A stretch of DNA of 64,000 nucleotides from Labrenzia sp. 011 (GTDB lineage Bacteria > Pseudomonadota > Alphaproteobacteria > Rhizobiales > Stappiaceae), in NCBI RefSeq assembly GCF_003075075.1, contig NZ_QCYM01000001.1:62001-126000 (forward strand). The letters are read 5' to 3'. Position numbers and translations under genes: made by a program. The notes below the pieces were generated by a model that did no database searches, was not told the DNA's origin, and worked only from the letters and a program-made list of their open reading frames with translations. How positions within the stretch are numbered: the stretch's first letter is position 1; every line of letters begins with the position of its first letter. Of the stretch, positions 1-8,037 are shown in pieces.

Positions 1-479
1 CTGAGAACCGCGAACATGGCGAACACCAGCGTCCAGCCCGCCGCGACGCGCCCGATCTGCGACAGGCTCTGGCGCATGACGGGCACCTGATAGCAGTCGG
101 CCGCCTGAAAGAAGGCGAGCGCGAAGAGGATCGAACAGCCCGTTGCAAATCCCTGCGCCAGACTGAAGCTGGCCGGGTTTGAGCTGCCATAGGCGGCGAT
201 CAGCGCGCTGGCCGCGATCAGGAGAATATCGATCAGGCGCACCATTCCGGTCAGCACGGGAATGGACACCCCCTTGCCGCCGAGACCCTGCGCGATCTCG
301 CAGGCTTCCGGGGTCAGGCTGGTATTGGTGGAGGACAGGATCTCGACGTTCGTCGAGCCGACGGCGCTGCCGACCGTCTTGCGCAGATGGGTTTCCAGCC
401 GGCGCCGCAAGCCGGAGTCGTCGCCGGTGAGCGGTGTCGGATTGGCCGGATCAGTCGAATTGAATACCTGGTTGCTCAT
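1..479 (-). CDS. Undecaprenyl-phosphate sugar phosphotransferase, N-terminal part (runs off the window)
   Basis: Only the first 159 codons are present; the gene continues beyond position 1. The protein starts MSNQVFNSTDP and has a polar stretch of about 78 residues, then hydrophobic segments near residues 79-97, 111-126 and 145-159. The sequence around residues 117-135 (ALAFFQAADCYQVPVMR) is typical of the membrane N-terminus of polyprenyl-phosphate hexose-1-phosphate transferases (WcaJ/ExoY-like), which load the first sugar on the lipid carrier at the inner membrane. The catalytic bacterial sugar transferase domain lies outside the window, so the sugar is unknown. Its ATG overlaps the stop codon of the upstream glycosyltransferase gene (ATGA, 476-479), indicating translational coupling. 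The family call is inference from the N-terminus and the locus. Confidence 0.72.
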   Translation of the reverse strand, partial: MSNQVFNSTDPANPTPLTGDDSGLRRRLETHLRKTVGSAVGSTNVEILSSTNTSLTPEACEIAQGLGGKGVSIPVLTGMVRLIDILLIAASALIAAYGSSNPASFSLAQGFATGCSILFALAFFQAADCYQVPVMRQSLSQIGRVAAGWTLVFAMFAVL

Positions 480-1708
480 GACCTGTTGCCTGATCGGGCA
501 TAGACCGACTGGGCGCTGCGGTCGGCCGGCGTGCCTTCCACCGCCTGGGGTGTGGCGTCGTCGGCAGGCGCAAGGCCCTGCAGGTCCTGATATAGGGTGG
601 TGATCCTGTCGTTCATCAGGTCGGTGGAGAAGGTCGCCGCCAGGCATCTTTGCAGTTCGCCGGCTTCCCGTTCCATCCGGACGGGGTCTTCAAGCGCCTC
701 TTCCATGGCGACCGTCAGCTTGCCGATATGGCCCGGTTCGATCAGCCGGTTCGAATAGCGGCCGAAAATCTCCGGAATGCCGCCGACACGTGTGGCAATG
801 AGCGGACGCTGTGCCGCGACCGCCTCCAGAATGATATAGGGCATGGCCTCCGCACGGGAAGGTATGACCACGTTGCGGGCAAGCTTGAAGGCTTCGCGTG
901 CCGGCAGGGCGCCGTGGAAGGTGATGTCATCCTCCAGGCCGAGTTTCCGCACCAGATTGCGGTAGCGTTCTTCCTGCGGACCTTCGCCGACGATATGCGC
1001 CCGGGGCGCGGTGCCGGTTTTCAGGCGGATATTGTAGAGCGCCTCGATGAACAGGTCCGGCCCCTTCAGATCGCGGAGCATGCCGATGTAGAGAAAGTCG
1101 CTGGCGTCCTCGTTCACGGTGACGGGCGCGAATTCTTCCGGTGTCAGTCCGTTGTAGACGATCCGCGACTTGGCCCTGGGATGCCCCACCTTGCTCTCGT
1201 AGGCCGCATATTCATAATCGGAAACGAAGATCAGGCCGTCCGTGAGGCGCCCGAGCAGGCGTTCCAGGGTATGATAGACGCGTCCTTCCAGGCGGTTGGG
1301 ATCATAGTGCAGGCTGCCGCCGTGCGGACAATAGACACGGGACACCTTGCGGCCGAAGAATCTGAGGCTGCTGCCGATCAGGCGGACATAGGCGCCGCCC
1401 TTGGCGCCATGTCCGTGCAGAATGTCCGGCTCGAGGTCGCGGATATGGCGGTAGATTGCCAGGGTCGCCGACATGTCCTTGGGCGTTAGCTGGCGCTGCA
1501 TGGGAAAGCGCGCCAGACCAAGGGTCAGCTTCGGCCGCAGTTCGTCCAGGAACCGGTTGTCGAAAGTGCTGCCGGTGCTGCTGTCGCAGATAAGTCCGAC
1601 ATCATGTCCGGCTTCCGCCTGGGCGGTGGCCAAATCGCGAATATGGCGAAAGATTCCGCCGATAGGCGACCGGACACAATGAACGATCCGCATGGGGGTG
1701 GTCGTCAT
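476..1708 (-). CDS. GT4-family glycosyltransferase
   Basis: A 410-residue retaining glycosyltransferase with two Rossmann-like halves (GT-B fold). The N-terminal acceptor-side domain opens RIVHCVRSPIGGIFRHIRDL; the C-terminal half contains GMLRDLKGPDLFIEAL, the EGP loop and the E-x7-E nucleotide-sugar motif EAMPYIILE near residue 287, followed by RVGGIPEI. These are standard features of GT4 enzymes that extend lipid-linked polysaccharide repeat units on the cytoplasmic face. Donor and acceptor cannot be read from sequence. A GGGA-type ribosome binding site lies about 10 bases before the ATG at 1708; an alternative ATG is at 1693. It overlaps the next gene by four bases and belongs to the exopolysaccharide locus. 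Confidence 0.88.
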   Translation of the reverse strand: MTTTPMRIVHCVRSPIGGIFRHIRDLATAQAEAGHDVGLICDSSTGSTFDNRFLDELRPKLTLGLARFPMQRQLTPKDMSATLAIYRHIRDLEPDILHGHGAKGGAYVRLIGSSLRFFGRKVSRVYCPHGGSLHYDPNRLEGRVYHTLERLLGRLTDGLIFVSDYEYAAYESKVGHPRAKSRIVYNGLTPEEFAPVTVNEDASDFLYIGMLRDLKGPDLFIEALYNIRLKTGTAPRAHIVGEGPQEERYRNLVRKLGLEDDITFHGALPAREAFKLARNVVIPSRAEAMPYIILEAVAAQRPLIATRVGGIPEIFGRYSNRLIEPGHIGKLTVAMEEALEDPVRMEREAGELQRCLAATFSTDLMNDRITTLYQDLQGLAPADDATPQAVEGTPADRSAQSVYARSGNRS

Positions 1709-1813
1709 GGTGCAGTATCCCTGTTACCACTTCCAGGTTCTTTTATGACCTGTGAGGTTTGGTAGCTGCACCCTAGCAGGGGGAGGTGAGTCTCCGGTTA
1801 ACCGGTGGCCCCT

Positions 1814-2371
1814 CTAGAAATAGCGTTCGCGGACGTAAATCGTGTCGCCGGGACGCACCGGGTCCGAAATGGGCACACGACCGTTTAGGATTTCCCCGTT
1901 GATCTGGCGGGTGATATCCACATCGGCCTGCCGTGCCCTGGCGCTGAATCCGCCCGCGGTCGCGATGGCGTTCTGCACGGTCATGCCGGCGACGTAATTG
2001 TATTGGCCCGAGTTTTGCACTTCCCCCATGACAAAGATCGGCCGGTAGGTGTCGATCTCGACGGAGACGTCCGGATCGCGGATGTAGCCTTGCCGCAGCT
2101 TGGTGGCGATTTCGGCGGCCAGGCCTTGCTGGGTCTTGCCGCGCGCGGCAATGCTTCCCACCAGCGGGAATGAAATATATCCAGCCTGATCAATGACATA
2201 GGTGTTTGAAAGGTCGTCCTGTCCGAACACGATGATGCGCAGCTTGTCGCTTGAGTCCAGGCGATAAGGCTGTGTCAGCGTCTCGTGAAAAGCTGTCGGT
2301 GGCTGCCTGTACCCGCTGCACGCAACGAGACCCAGGCAGAGGCCCAGGACAACAAGCGCTCTCATTCGCAT
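1814..2371 (-). CDS. Polysaccharide export lipoprotein (Wza-like, short form)
   Basis: A 185-residue protein with a lipoprotein signal: the first 18 residues end LGLVAC, a lipobox with Cys18 as the acylated residue. The rest is a polysaccharide export (Poly_export) domain, with YRLDSSDKLRIIVFGQDDLSNTYVIDQAGYISFPLVG, followed by an SLBB-type segment (residues about 110-170). Such proteins form the outer-membrane export channel for exopolysaccharide. At 185 residues it is much shorter than E. coli Wza (379) and equals the short single-domain rhizobial versions. It is transcribed away from the chain-length determinant gene, sharing a 190-base intergenic region, and lies upstream of the glycosyltransferase on the same strand. 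Confidence 0.88.
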   Translation of the reverse strand: MRMRALVVLGLCLGLVACSGYRQPPTAFHETLTQPYRLDSSDKLRIIVFGQDDLSNTYVIDQAGYISFPLVGSIAARGKTQQGLAAEIATKLRQGYIRDPDVSVEIDTYRPIFVMGEVQNSGQYNYVAGMTVQNAIATAGGFSARARQADVDITRQINGEILNGRVPISDPVRPGDTIYVRERYF

Positions 2372-2565
2372 CTACGACTCTCCTACAATTCGCAGACAGC
2401 ATCGCGCGCTATGGTTAATCGACGGTGAATGGCGCAAAATCTTCTCCGCACACATCGTGAAAATTGCGCATGTACTAATTAACGGGCGTCTTTGTGCAAT
2501 TGCATGTGCCTTAACCGATCGCTTACCCTAATTCGACATAGTTTGCCGGAGTTGTGGAGATTCCT

Positions 2566-5004
2566 ATGAAGAATGCCGAGCGGCAGACATTTTCCGACGA
2601 TGACATGGCGGTGGACCTGGGTGGTCTCCTGCGGACGATCGGTCACTCCATGGGCTGGCTGCTGCCGCTGACATTGTTCGTGGCGGTCGCCGTGTTTGTG
2701 GGCCTGCAATTCGTCGCACCGAAATACAAGGCCGAAGCCCGGATTCTCATAGAGAGCACCGACAACAACTTTCCCGGCGGCTCCCGCGGGGTGGAAGAGG
2801 AAAGGGCGCTTCTCGACAGCGAGGGGGTCGCCAGCCAGGTCCAGCTGCTGATGTCCGCCGATCTGGCGCGGCGGGTGGCGAACAAGCTCAATCTTGCAGC
2901 CATTCCCGAATTCGATGCCAGGGGCGCCGGTTCGCTTGTGAGCCGCCTCATGTCCCTGGTCGGTCTCGGGGAGAATGATCCGGGCAACAATCAGGAGGAG
3001 CGGGTCCTCAAGCATTTCTACGAGCACCTTGAAATCTACCGCCTGGAAGGCTCGCGCGTCATTGCCGTCGATTACAAGGCCGAGAACCCGGTTCTGGCGG
3101 CAAGGGTCGCCAATAGCATTGTCGATGAATATCTCTCCGTTCAGTCGAGCGCGAAGCGGGCGACCACCGAGCAGGCCTCCGCTGCCCTCGAACCCCAGAT
3201 CGTCGAGTTGCGCAAGGAAGTGCAGGCCGCCCGCAAGGCCGTCTCCGATTTCAGGGCGCGGGCCGATCTGCTGATCGGAGCCGGCAACATTCCGCTCAAC
3301 CAGCAACAGCTGGCGGAAACGAGCAGCGACTATTCCGCCGCCCAGGCCGCCAAGGCGGAAGCGCAGGCCAAGGCCGATCTGATCCGTGAGCTTCTGAATT
3401 CCGGCGGGTCGCTGGAAAGCGCCAGCGAAGTTCTCGGGTCGGCGCTGATCCAGCGGCTGCGCGAGCGCCAGGTCGAAATCCAGTCGAACATCGCCGAACT
3501 GTCCATCACACTGTTGCCGAACCACCCGCAGCTCAAGGCGCTGCAGTCCCAGCTCGGCGATTACGACCGGCAGATCAGGAACGAGGCGCGCCGGATCCTG
3601 CAGGGGCTGGAAAATGACGCCAAGGTCGCCAACCAGCAGGCCCTGGCCCTGGAAAAACGTCTGGAAGAGCTGAAAACCGCAGCGGCCCGTTCGAATGCGG
3701 ATCAGGCCCGACTGAGCGAGCTGGAACGCGAGGCCAACGCCAAGGCCGCCCAGCTGGATCAGCTGATGCTGAGCTATCAGGAAGCCGATTCCCGCCTGAG
3801 AGCGCAGGTTCTGCCCGCCGACGCGCGCATCATTTCCCGTGCAAGTGTTCCGGCCGAGCCCTATTCGCCCAGAATTGTCTCCAGCACGATCATCGCGGCG
3901 CTGGTGACCTTCATTCTCGGATGCGCCTTCGTGCTGATGCGCGAGTTCCTGAGCGGCAATGCGCTTTACCGCATGAACGGCGCCGCCGGCGTCCACCCGC
4001 GGGAGATGCCGGTCGCAACTCGGGGCGAGGGGATGGGCTGGGACCAGGGCTATTCCCAGAGCTATGCGCATTACCGGATGGGCCCGGAAATTCCGGCTCC
4101 TCCGGTGTCGCCGGCCACGCTGGAAGAGGAAAAGCATCCCGGCATCGAGGAAAAATCCGACCAGGTCGAGCCCGAAAGGACCGACCAGGCGGAGACCGAA
4201 AAGTCAGGGCCGCTCTCCGCGTTCAAGACGGTTCTCGAGCGGAAGAAGCGTCGCGGTGATAAGGCACGTTACGATCAGGACGTTGCCCCGGACTGGGCTC
4301 CCGAATGGGCGCGCAACTGGGGGCGGGGCATCGGCAAGACCGGAGGCAGGGAACCGGAGGCGCCGCCGGAGCCCGAAGCGGAAAGCGTGGTCCGCGAGGC
4401 CGATCTGCCGGAGGCAGGAGCAGGGGACGCCATACCGACAACCTTGGCGGAGGATGTCGAGGCCGCCGGGCGCATTGTGGTCCTGAGCGTCGATGACGAC
4501 GCCCTGTCCCACGATCTTGCATTCGATCTGGTGCGCAAGGCGGCGAATTCCGGCAAAACGGCGCTGATCATGGAAGTGTTTCCCGAGCAGCATGACGACA
4601 AGGCGGCGGAAGGGTTTTCCGACATTATCGCCGGTGACGCGCCTTTTGCGAAGGTGGTCTACAGGGATGCGGCGACCAGGGCCCATATCATCGAGGCCGG
4701 CCGTCTGGCGATCACCGACGACATGGTCAATTCGGAGCGCTTCAAGCTCGCCCTCGAGGCGATCAGATCCACCTATCAGGCCATAGTGGTCGACCTGGGC
4801 GCGATCGACGGATCGCTGGCCAGTGCCCGCATGCTGAGTTTTGCCGACCGTGTCCTGATCGCCGCGAGCGCGCCCGACCACAGCCATGAACTGCAGAGCG
4901 CCGCGAATCTGCTTGCCCACAACACGGGCGCCAGGGTTGAAGTCGTGATTTCGGGAGGTCCCGGGTCCGATCCGCGCCGCAATGATGACGGTCACGCCGC
5001 ATAG
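2566..5004 (+). CDS. Wzz/GumC-type chain-length determinant fused to a degenerate BY-kinase domain
   Basis: An 812-residue polysaccharide co-polymerase. The start chosen is ATG 2566, with GGAGA five bases upstream; an in-frame GTG at 2554 lies across this site. The order is a short cytoplasmic tail, a first membrane segment (about residues 31-51), a Wzz domain, a long periplasmic coiled coil (about 180-400), a second membrane segment (about 437-460), a Pro/Glu-rich cytoplasmic linker, and from about residue 630 a domain with the outline of a bacterial tyrosine autokinase (VVLS, ALIMEV, AIVVDLGAIDGS, ADRVLIAASAPDHS). The P-loop expected after VVLS is replaced by SVDDDALSHDLAFD, and there is no tyrosine cluster at the C-terminus. 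Chain-length control is well supported; kinase activity is not expected. Confidence 0.87.
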   Translation: MKNAERQTFSDDDMAVDLGGLLRTIGHSMGWLLPLTLFVAVAVFVGLQFVAPKYKAEARILIESTDNNFPGGSRGVEEERALLDSEGVASQVQLLMSADLARRVANKLNLAAIPEFDARGAGSLVSRLMSLVGLGENDPGNNQEERVLKHFYEHLEIYRLEGSRVIAVDYKAENPVLAARVANSIVDEYLSVQSSAKRATTEQASAALEPQIVELRKEVQAARKAVSDFRARADLLIGAGNIPLNQQQLAETSSDYSAAQAAKAEAQAKADLIRELLNSGGSLESASEVLGSALIQRLRERQVEIQSNIAELSITLLPNHPQLKALQSQLGDYDRQIRNEARRILQGLENDAKVANQQALALEKRLEELKTAAARSNADQARLSELEREANAKAAQLDQLMLSYQEADSRLRAQVLPADARIISRASVPAEPYSPRIVSSTIIAALVTFILGCAFVLMREFLSGNALYRMNGAAGVHPREMPVATRGEGMGWDQGYSQSYAHYRMGPEIPAPPVSPATLEEEKHPGIEEKSDQVEPERTDQAETEKSGPLSAFKTVLERKKRRGDKARYDQDVAPDWAPEWARNWGRGIGKTGGREPEAPPEPEAESVVREADLPEAGAGDAIPTTLAEDVEAAGRIVVLSVDDDALSHDLAFDLVRKAANSGKTALIMEVFPEQHDDKAAEGFSDIIAGDAPFAKVVYRDAATRAHIIEAGRLAITDDMVNSERFKLALEAIRSTYQAIVVDLGAIDGSLASARMLSFADRVLIAASAPDHSHELQSAANLLAHNTGARVEVVISGGPGSDPRRNDDGHAA

Positions 5005-5019
5005 AGGGGCGGCGAAGGC

Positions 5020-6240
5020 TCAGCCCAGGCCGGCCTTCCACTTTCGCACCCGGCGAACCAGCGGCCACAGGTAGCGGGAATTCCGGATGGCGGCCTTCGC
5101 ATGGGTGCGGGCCCTGTCGAGCCCTTTTTTCAGAGCGCCCTTCCAGGTGACGGCAATGAAGCTGTCCTTCAGGGCGACAGGATCTGCCCAGGCTTTCTTG
5201 TAGGGTTCCGCGCCGAGACCAAAATCCAGCATGTTCAGTCTCTCGTCCGCGCAGGCGTAGCGCAGGATTTCCAGGAACAGGATATTTCCGGGGCTGTTGG
5301 CCTCCATGTCGTCGTGGGAAATGCTGTTGCTGTAGGAATAGATCGTACCGGCCTGTTCGATGCACAGATAGGTTGCGCGGATCGCTCCTGCGGTTTCCAG
5401 GAACCAGACATCGAGCGGCCGGTCCTCGGTCTCCGCATTGAGCAGGCGCGAGAGAAAGTCGATGGCAACGGGCGTGGAAAAGGCATTGGGTATCCCGGCC
5501 TTCGCCGCCCGTTTCGTGCGCTGCTCGACAAAGGCATCAAGACCCTGGCGGATTTCTTCCCGCGTGCGTGCCTTGACGACCCTGTAGTCTCCCGCCTCCC
5601 GCAGGAGTCTTTCCTTGCGCAGCAATTTCTTGCGCGCGGACTTGCTGTGGGTGTCCGTGAACAGAACCTGGAAATCCGCGGGAAGGGGGCGCATGAAAAC
5701 CGGGCTCGGACTGGGCGCAGCTCCCTGGAGCACGAAGGGATGCGGGCGCCCGTGCCAGGTTTCCGGAACATTGTGAAGCGCGAGAAGGTCCGTGCCGGCC
5801 TGCCTGCAGAGACTGACAAGAATGCCCTCGATGTCCTCCCGGCTGGCCCGGGCATAGAAGTCCGCGTCCCAGCATCCTGTATTCTGGTTGCCGTTCTGGT
5901 GACCCAGAAAGCACAGGGTCCTGATCCCGGCGGAGCTTTCGATGCCCATGGGCAGGATGAGTACCGGTTTGCCACCCTGCTGCACCACGCCGATCACGGC
6001 GTCTATCCCGTGTTCCCTGCCCAGGGTTTCATACCATGCCGAGGCCCATTCATAGGACTGATACGGGTTGACGCAGCCCGTTTCCTTGAGGTGCTGCCAG
6101 TCGGCCCTTGCGTCGGAAAGCTGGGTGAACATGGAGACCTGCAGCACGGGGGCGTCACCTTTCAAAATCTCCTGGTCTGTCCTTGCAGAGGCGGGAAACG
6201 ACGGGGTTTCGGCGTGAGACAAACGGTTCTGGACTGACAT
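5020..6240 (-). CDS. CelD/BcsL-like GNAT acyltransferase (FemAB-like)
   Basis: A 406-residue protein whose central part (about residues 190-345) matches the GNAT fold family found in CelD/BcsL and FemAB-like enzymes: basic helix SARKKLLRKERLLRE, then VWFLETAGAIRATYLCIEQAGTIYSYSNS and the terminal LDFGLGAEPYKKAW motif. Members acylate cell-surface polysaccharides or peptidoglycan precursors; the substrate here is unknown. It ends 15 bases after the convergent Wzz-BYK gene and its promoter region is shared with the divergent polysaccharide deacetylase, so a role in decorating the same exopolysaccharide is a reasonable inference. The ATG at 6240 is the first in frame. Confidence 0.82.
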   Translation of the reverse strand: MSVQNRLSHAETPSFPASARTDQEILKGDAPVLQVSMFTQLSDARADWQHLKETGCVNPYQSYEWASAWYETLGREHGIDAVIGVVQQGGKPVLILPMGIESSAGIRTLCFLGHQNGNQNTGCWDADFYARASREDIEGILVSLCRQAGTDLLALHNVPETWHGRPHPFVLQGAAPSPSPVFMRPLPADFQVLFTDTHSKSARKKLLRKERLLREAGDYRVVKARTREEIRQGLDAFVEQRTKRAAKAGIPNAFSTPVAIDFLSRLLNAETEDRPLDVWFLETAGAIRATYLCIEQAGTIYSYSNSISHDDMEANSPGNILFLEILRYACADERLNMLDFGLGAEPYKKAWADPVALKDSFIAVTWKGALKKGLDRARTHAKAAIRNSRYLWPLVRRVRKWKAGLG

Positions 6241-6356
6241 GGGAACACACGGGGAGTGTTGCAGGGGATCGGGCGAAATCTCGATAGATTTAGCAATAAA
6301 TATTAAAGAAACCGTGCCTAACTGGGATCCGTTTCAGATTTGGATGTCGCCAACGC

Positions 6357-7457
6357 ATGAGCATGGGTCAAAACGCAATCTCACACGCCTTCGGTGTTCT
6401 GGAAAAAACGGGGCTCAGTCGGCTGCTGGCACCATTTACCCGGGGCTGTGGTGCGCTTTTCATGATGCACCATGTCCGGGAGGCGCGGCCCGACGCATTC
6501 CAGCCGAACCGTCACCTGGAAATCACGCCGGAATTCCTGCGCCAGGCCGTTGAGCGGATCCGGGCGAACGGCTACGAGATCATCGCTCTGGATGAGGCGA
6601 TCGACCTTCTGAAAACCGGCTACGGGGATCAGCGCTACGCGGTCCTGACGTTCGATGACGGCTATCGCGACAATCTGGAAATCGCCTATCCCGTCCTGAA
6701 GGCGCTGGAGGCGCCCTTCACGGTGTTCGTTGCCAGCGGCCTTGTGGACCGCACGACGGAACTCTGGTGGACCGCGCTTGAGCGCATCATCGCCGGGAAC
6801 GATGAGGTCGTCTTTTCGGACGATGGCGAAACAGGTGGTGTGCCCTGCGGGAGCGTTGCGGAAAAGGAGTCCTGTTTCCGGCGACTGGCCGACTATCTGA
6901 CGCTGGAGGTCGAGGAGCCGGACCAGAGGCAGATCATCCGTGCCCTGTGTGAGACCTATGGTGTCGATCTGCAGGCGCTGGCCGATGAACTGATGATGAG
7001 CTGGGACGAGGTCCGCGAACTCGCGTCCGATCCTCTGGTGACCATCGGCGCGCATACCCACGATCATTTCGCCCTGGCACGGCTGCAGGACAGCGCGGCG
7101 CGGGCGGACGTTCTCAAGGGGGTGTCGCGTCTGGAGCAGGAAATCGGCCTGCGGCCGAAGCATTTCGCCTATCCGTACGGAAAGTCGCATGCGGTCAGCC
7201 AGCGTGATGCGGGCATCTTGCGCGAAGTCGGTTTTGCCTCTTCGGTGACGACGGCTCCCGGCGTGCTTCAGTCGGTCAATGCGCGCGACCTGATGATGTT
7301 GCCGCGGGTTTCGCTGAACGGACGTTTCCAGGACCCGGCGGTGGTCGATCAGTATCTGACCGGAGCGCCCTTCGCGCTGTACCGGGCGGCCCGCTGGGTT
7401 GCTTCGGGCTTCGGCGTCAGGTCGGGGTTTTCCCGCCTTTTTCCATCCACCAGATAA
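6357..7457 (+). CDS. Polysaccharide deacetylase (carbohydrate esterase family 4)
   Basis: A 366-residue NodB-homology deacetylase. Motif 1 is TFDDGYRDN near residue 98 (catalytic base and metal-binding aspartates), motif 2 is HTHDHF near residue 231 (metal histidines) and motif 3 is FAYPYGK. The enzyme removes N-acetyl groups from a polymer; the exact polysaccharide is not visible. No signal peptide is evident, although the weakly hydrophobic N-terminus (LLAPFTRGCGALFMMHH) resembles exopolysaccharide-locus deacetylases. It is divergent from the acyltransferase gene and closes the exopolysaccharide locus. Its last 41 bases overlap the convergent DUF2842 gene. Confidence 0.9.
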   Translation: MSMGQNAISHAFGVLEKTGLSRLLAPFTRGCGALFMMHHVREARPDAFQPNRHLEITPEFLRQAVERIRANGYEIIALDEAIDLLKTGYGDQRYAVLTFDDGYRDNLEIAYPVLKALEAPFTVFVASGLVDRTTELWWTALERIIAGNDEVVFSDDGETGGVPCGSVAEKESCFRRLADYLTLEVEEPDQRQIIRALCETYGVDLQALADELMMSWDEVRELASDPLVTIGAHTHDHFALARLQDSAARADVLKGVSRLEQEIGLRPKHFAYPYGKSHAVSQRDAGILREVGFASSVTTAPGVLQSVNARDLMMLPRVSLNGRFQDPAVVDQYLTGAPFALYRAARWVASGFGVRSGFSRLFPSTR

Positions 7458-7632
7458 TCGCGCCGGCCGGGATCACCCAGATCAGTCCGGCAATGGCGAA
7501 ATAGATGAAACGCACCAGCGTCGATGCGTTCTGGAGGGTCATGTCGCCGATCACCATGGCGATCAGGGCATAGACCACGACGAAAACGACCAGAACCACC
7601 ATGCCGACGAATTTTCTGAACGAGGGGACCAT
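7417..7632 (-). CDS. DUF2842 small membrane protein
   Basis: A 71-residue protein starting MVPSFRKFVGM and containing two transmembrane segments (about residues 10-28 and 42-62), ending WWMEKGGKTPT. The N-terminal PSxRKxxG pattern, the tyrosine in helix 1 and the length are characteristic of DUF2842, a family found mostly in Alphaproteobacteria and of unknown function. The start is set at 7632 because the family begins at this methionine; the frame is open for another 93 codons upstream but that extension is not protein-like. No strong ribosome binding site is visible. The gene overlaps the 3' end of the convergent deacetylase gene by 41 bases. Confidence 0.8.
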   Translation of the reverse strand: MVPSFRKFVGMVVLVVFVVVYALIAMVIGDMTLQNASTLVRFIYFAIAGLIWVIPAGAIIWWMEKGGKTPT

Positions 7633-8037
7633 GAGGAAGATATCCGTTGCAGTGAATCGGAATTGAGACAGTGACCTGGCCTGCCGGTTGTGAACACCTG
7701 TTGCGCTTGCCGAGGAAAGCGGATCGGTCTGGCGGCGCTTATAGCCTGCTTGCCTGCCGGGTCGCAACGCCCGGATTTCATGCCGGAGCGGTATGGGCGC
7801 GCCCGAAAAGGGAACTTCATGCGAGAGGCAGATTGCCGCAAAGCGCCCAGTGGCTCTTGCCGTTTCCCGATTGCCTCTATATTTCGGCTCCCTGGAGCGT
7901 GTCGCGTTCAAGCGGGCTCATGGCTTCAGGAAGACGCCCGAGGCAGCCTTTGCATCGCAAATGCGTTCGGGCGTCTTCCTGAACTCAATTCAACGAGACA
8001 TGCTCCAGATTGAGAGCAAGTGGGCCGGAGAAGAAAC
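7633..8037. other. Intergenic region between DUF2842 and ctaA
   Basis: This 405-base gap separates the minus-strand DUF2842 gene from ctaA. Open frames here are short and overlap each other without protein-like sequence. The 3' third holds the long palindromic element at 7892-8008, and the ctaA ribosome binding site (GGAG at 8027-8030) follows it. I see no other feature in 7633-7890. Confidence 0.6.
7892..8008. repeat. 117-base palindromic intergenic element
   Basis: A perfect 17-base inverted repeat pairs 7925-7941 (TTCAGGAAGACGCCCGA) with 7967-7983. It encloses a smaller hairpin with arms TTTGC and GCAAA. Outside it lie imperfect 20-base arms, 7892-7911 (CTGGAGCGTGTCGCGTTCAA) and 7989-8008, which match at 16 positions once reverse-complemented. 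The nested structure resembles the non-coding palindromic mosaic elements (RIME/REP type) of Hyphomicrobiales. It ends 29 bases before the ctaA start codon, so it is probably transcribed in the ctaA leader. No second full copy was noticed in the window. Confidence 0.75.

Noticed and set aside
2479..4137. A 552-codon minus-strand open frame
   Set aside because: Antisense to the Wzz-type gene, with no protein-like motifs; long antisense frames are common at this GC content.
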